Positions 56,415-60,000 of a DNA stretch of 60,000 nt are shown here, piece after piece. The position numbers and the translations under genes were made by a program. The stretch comes from Cryptomeria japonica (Eukaryota > Streptophyta > Pinopsida > Cupressales > Cupressaceae), in the NCBI RefSeq assembly GCF_030272615.1, contig NC_081413.1:102324239-102384238 (forward strand). The letters run 5' to 3'. The first letter of the stretch is position 1; the number at the start of each line of letters is the position of its first letter. The notes beneath the pieces were generated by a model, which was not told the DNA's origin, searched no databases, and saw only the letters and a program-made list of their open reading frames with translations.

Positions 56415-59400
56415 TGTTGATGTGTTTTTCATACACATGCGAACACAAAATAAAATACCCAAAAGTATCTTATCCTCTCTTGATCAAAGTTACTCAAATG
56501 CTGAAGATTGGCTTAAGGATCACTTGAGACAACTCCAAGGTTCATAAATGTCGGATCACGACGTGTGGATAAGCTCAATGGTTGATGTGATTGTTGGTAA
56601 TCCAAGGATACTTACGTTGAATTGTTGAATGCTTGAATTGCTGAACTTAGATTCTAACTATTTGCTTGGAGAATAAAAAGAGCAAAAGGTATGGGGTTTA
56701 GGAAGTCTATTCTAATCCTAAGAATGCAAGAGAAGAGTGAATGATTCGATGGAAACCTACTGGTCGAGGTCTCACCATCAAACTAAACAATTTGACACAA
56801 GCTCAATGCAATCTTCTAAGATGCAATTCAAAGATGTTCAAATCATTACCATCAAACATTGATTACCATTCAAGTTAATGCATAAATAATGGATATATAA
56901 CAATTTGAAGTTAAGCTCATATCATTCCAGTTGACCACGCAAGGCACACTTACAATCAGCAAGAGGCTAGTGGTATGGACTAAATGGATTCCACACAAAT
57001 GCATTCAACAAATTCCTCCATTGAATCTAATCAACATAAAAGCAAATGAATTGAGAAGTAGAGACCATGCAACTTGTTCAAATGACACATTAATTCACCA
57101 TAACTTCAACGAAATCATATGCTCTTTACAATAAGATTTTAACAACAATCTTTGCCTTCTCCTAATCTAACTTCTACTCTAATTGCTATCTACTATTCAC
57201 TATTCTATTCTTTCTATTCTATTACTATTAACCTTTACAAATGAAGAGCTTGAGCTTTATATAGAGGTCTCATTTTACAATGAATAGCCTGGATTGATTT
57301 GAGATCAATGGCCGAGATTTTACAATAAAAAGCCTTGTCATGATCTAACAAACTTTGATTAACTCTTGTGAAACTATCTATTTCCTTGATAATGCTTGAT
57401 GTAGACTGCATGATGACTTTGATGAAAGGTGCACCTGGTTGGATTAAACTCCTCGCTAGACTTATATTCTTTCATCATGTAACTTGGCTTTGATTTTTGG
57501 ATTCCCGAAGGGAATTCAAGATTGTAAAACATTCTTTCATCATGTAAGTTATTTCTCCTTCATGCTCCAATGTGTTGATTTCCTCGTGTTGTGTTGATAT
57601 CTTGAAGGTCTTCAAGTTTTTCTTGATCAACCAACTTCTTCATGTCGCCATGATGCAATGAAAGTTTTTTGAATGTACTATACTCCTCATGTTATCACCT
57701 GCAAGACAAACAAGAAGGAATCAAAATATATACATAACTCATACTTAATTTTAACTATCTTTCACCTCTTATGTGCTTTGATTCATCTGATCAAACGATA
57801 TCTTAGGTCAGATTAGAGACTGATTTAAGCCTTATCAAAATCACATATTGAATGATGTTGAGATGACCTCCTTTATATACGTGCCAAATGCCTAAGAGTT
57901 ACCATTTTTCATCATAACCTCACTAAGTTGACTTGATATTATTGTTTGCTTGATGATGTTTAAGAGGTCGGCATTTATCATGCTCATCTGCATGTTTTGA
58001 AAGGAGGCGGCTTTGTTGACCCCCTTTGCAACTCATGATGTGATCGGCTTTCTTGACCCCCTTTGCAATACATTACTTGAGCGGCCAAATTGGAGACCAT
58101 TGCAATTGATGGTTGAATCGCTGATTTTGAATAGCTTTGCAACTTGAATGTTGGGTGGTCATTTTGAGTATCTTTGCATTATTTAGTCTGATCGATTTTG
58201 TTGAAGCCCTTTGCAACATTTGGTCTTGATCGGACATTTTGACTTACTTTGTAGTTCGCAACCTTGGCGGTGATTTGGAATTTCTTTGCACTTTTGATGT
58301 GATCATTTTTCTAAGCCACCTTTGCACCTCATGTGTGATCAACTTTCTTGTCTTCCTTTGCAAACCATAACCGGGATAGATCAAATCATCTATCCTTGCA
58401 ATCCACCCACCTAGGTGTCTTTTAAAGGCACCTTTGCAAATCATTACCTAGGCGGCATTTGGGATGATCATTGCAACTTTTGATGGAGGTGGCATTTTGG
58501 AGGAGCATTGCAAGTCAGCATCATGGGCAGCTTTTAGAAGGGCCTTTGCAACATTTTGATCAAGGCAATATTTGAGTAGACCTTTGCAAGTCAATCTTCA
58601 AATCGAAACTCCTTGACACCTTTGCAACTTTGCTTTCTTTGTGCAAATTCAAATGACCATTACATCTCTTTCCTTGGCAGCAATTTCTAGGACCTTTGCA
58701 CTCCATCTCTTAGGGCGGAAAATTGAAGTAGCATTGCAAGTTAAGGTCAAGGCGGAAATTTTGATGACTTTTGCATCTCTATACCAAGGCAGCATTTTAG
58801 GGTACCATTGCAAGTTTTGCTCTTAGGCGGATTTTAGGAGGACCTTTGCATGTTAGATGCCTTGGCGGCTTTTAAGAAGACCATTACAACTCATTGATCA
58901 AGGCAGCTTTTTTAAGTAGCTTTGCAATACAACACCAAGGCAGATTTTTAAGGGAGCATTGCATCTTTTGCTCTCTTGGCTCAAATTTGAATGACCTTTG
59001 CAATTTCTAAAATTGGCGGCAATTTTGATGACCTTTGCATGATTTGGTGAAGGCGGCAATTTGAAGGGGCTTTGCGTGTTAATATCATGGCGGCTTTTCA
59101 ATGTACCATTGCATGTAATGGGCAAGGCGGCATTTTGGAAGACCATTGCAATTCAACCACCAAGTCGGAATTTTAAGAGACCATTGCAAATCAACACTTA
59201 GGCAGCTTTTGGAGGCATCATTGCAAGATTTAACTAGAGGCGGCTTTTGGAGGCATCATTGCAAGATTTAACTTAAGCGGCTTTTGAAGACATCATTGCA
59301 AGTTAGCCATTAAGTCAGATTTTTAAGAGACCATTGCAAGTCAACACTTGACCAACCACCTTGTTTTGTAATCCATTTGTGAATCAAAATCTTGATTTTG

Positions 59401-59836
59401 AGGCTAAGTTTGTCAAATTTCATCTTTTAGGTGAATCATGATTCAAAGTTTTCATCCTTCACCAAAACGACCACCAAAAGCTTATTTGCATTGAGTGTTG
59501 CTATTTCAACATAGTTGAGGCAAACTTTCATTCACATTCCTCATGCTTTCTTCAAAGCCCAATTGATCCAAACGAAGAGATTTCAATGAGCTCAATCTCT
59601 CCTGCATATCTCTTAATTCATGAATGTCACCTTTAGTCACTGCACTTGGAATTGTTCTAGAACAAGGGAAACCATTCAAAGATAGTGTTATATCTCACTT
59701 CATTCAGAAGAAAGAGACCTGATTAACCCCGAAGCAATTACATGCAAAAGGCTAATAGCAAAGACGACTAACCCTAGAAAGCGAAAAAGTGGGGGTCCCC
59801 ATTTGCAATGGGGTGATGTGTGACTACATCACAAAA
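56415..59836 (-). mobile_element. Solo LTR, short form, in the 60-bp satellite
   Basis: TGTTGATGTG (56415) to a decayed CATCACAAAA (59836), flanked by CGTCT (56410-56414) and CGTCC (59837-59841), one mismatch. Length is 3422 bp. Minus-strand TATATAA at 57258-57264 is 843 bp from the 3' end; the telobox has decayed. U3 carries a 37-38-bp tandem array instead of the hairpins. The terminal hairpin arms TGTGA/TCACA survive though loop and flanking bases changed. Confidence 0.83.
58020..59345 (-). repeat. 37-38-bp tandem array, about 36 units
   Basis: The word CCWTTGCAA (CATTGCA or CTTTGCA) recurs every 36-39 bp with few exceptions from about 58024 to 59332, coupled to GGCGGCTTTTGGAGG or GGCGGCATTTTGG. 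Units alternate irregularly between the CATTGCA and CTTTGCA types. No frame of interest crosses it. Confidence 0.88.
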
Positions 59837-60000
59837 CGTCCAACCAGTACCAAAACCATCTCTTGGGCCAATTCACTTTATCCACAAGAGGCAGGAGCGT
59901 CCAACCAGGACCAAAACCATCTCTTGGGCCAATTCACTTTATCTACAAGAGGCAGGAGCGTCCAACCAAGACAAAAACCATCTCTTGGGCCAATTCACTT
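59837..60000. repeat. 60-bp tandem repeat, right part
   Basis: Continuation of the 56150-56414 array after the LTR insertion. Units are spaced 60-61 bp and more uniform than on the left. It runs off the window. Confidence 0.85.

Overview
The window looks like intergenic DNA from a land plant with a large, repeat-filled genome; a conifer or other gymnosperm fits best (inference). I find no intact host gene. The evidence is plant Ty1/copia, Ty3/gypsy and LINE remains, a plastid psaB scrap, and dense nested insertions.

Main result: nine insertions behave as single, unpaired LTRs. Each has TG...CA ends (TGTTG...CAACA, slightly decayed in two copies) and a 5-bp target duplication read directly at both sides: 102-6559 (CCACC), 3432-6365 nested in it (AGTCT/AGTCC), 7978-15675 (GGTCC), 16690-20414 (GGCCC), 21037-24558 (ATACC), 26707-28577 (GTTAC), 32973-47499 (GGTTG), 33954-41212 nested in that (ATAGC) and 56415-59836 (CGTCT/CGTCC). 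Together they cover about 41 kb. Eight share one family plan: a hairpin pair at the 5' end, a long U3 carrying an array of short repeats, a TATA box about 806-868 bp before the 3' end (usually with a palindromic telobox just upstream), then R-U5.

Three long forms (7.3-7.7 kb) carry a gene inside the LTR, upstream of the LTR's own promoter: a candidate TATA box, a roughly 200-bp 5' UTR intron and a 1071-1072-codon reading frame. One copy is open (35001-38216). The others have one and three TAG stops but no frameshift. The protein has no recognisable gag or pol motif; it has a basic NLS-like patch, a SUMO-interaction-like motif and a coiled coil. Upstream of the gene sits an array of 12-13 imperfect hairpins with a 166-bp period. 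Short forms (about 3.5 kb) keep the same array or an unrelated one, and lack the gene.

Between these insertions, left to right: a psaB fragment and possibly organellar DNA (7346-7972); a pyrimidine-rich minisatellite (15676-16510); a copia RNase H remnant (20515-20955); a LINE remnant split by an LTR (24905-29131); a stretch without recognised genes (29132-32967); a structurally complete copia element whose LTRs contain a tRNA-like sequence and a second primer-binding-site-like sequence (47538-53446); a copia gag-protease remnant (53554-55000) cut by a gypsy LTR (55001-55695); and a 60-bp tandem repeat (56150-60000) split by the last solo LTR.

The two young insertions at 32973-47499 and 47538-53446 lie 38 bp apart in what was one continuous stretch of flanking DNA.
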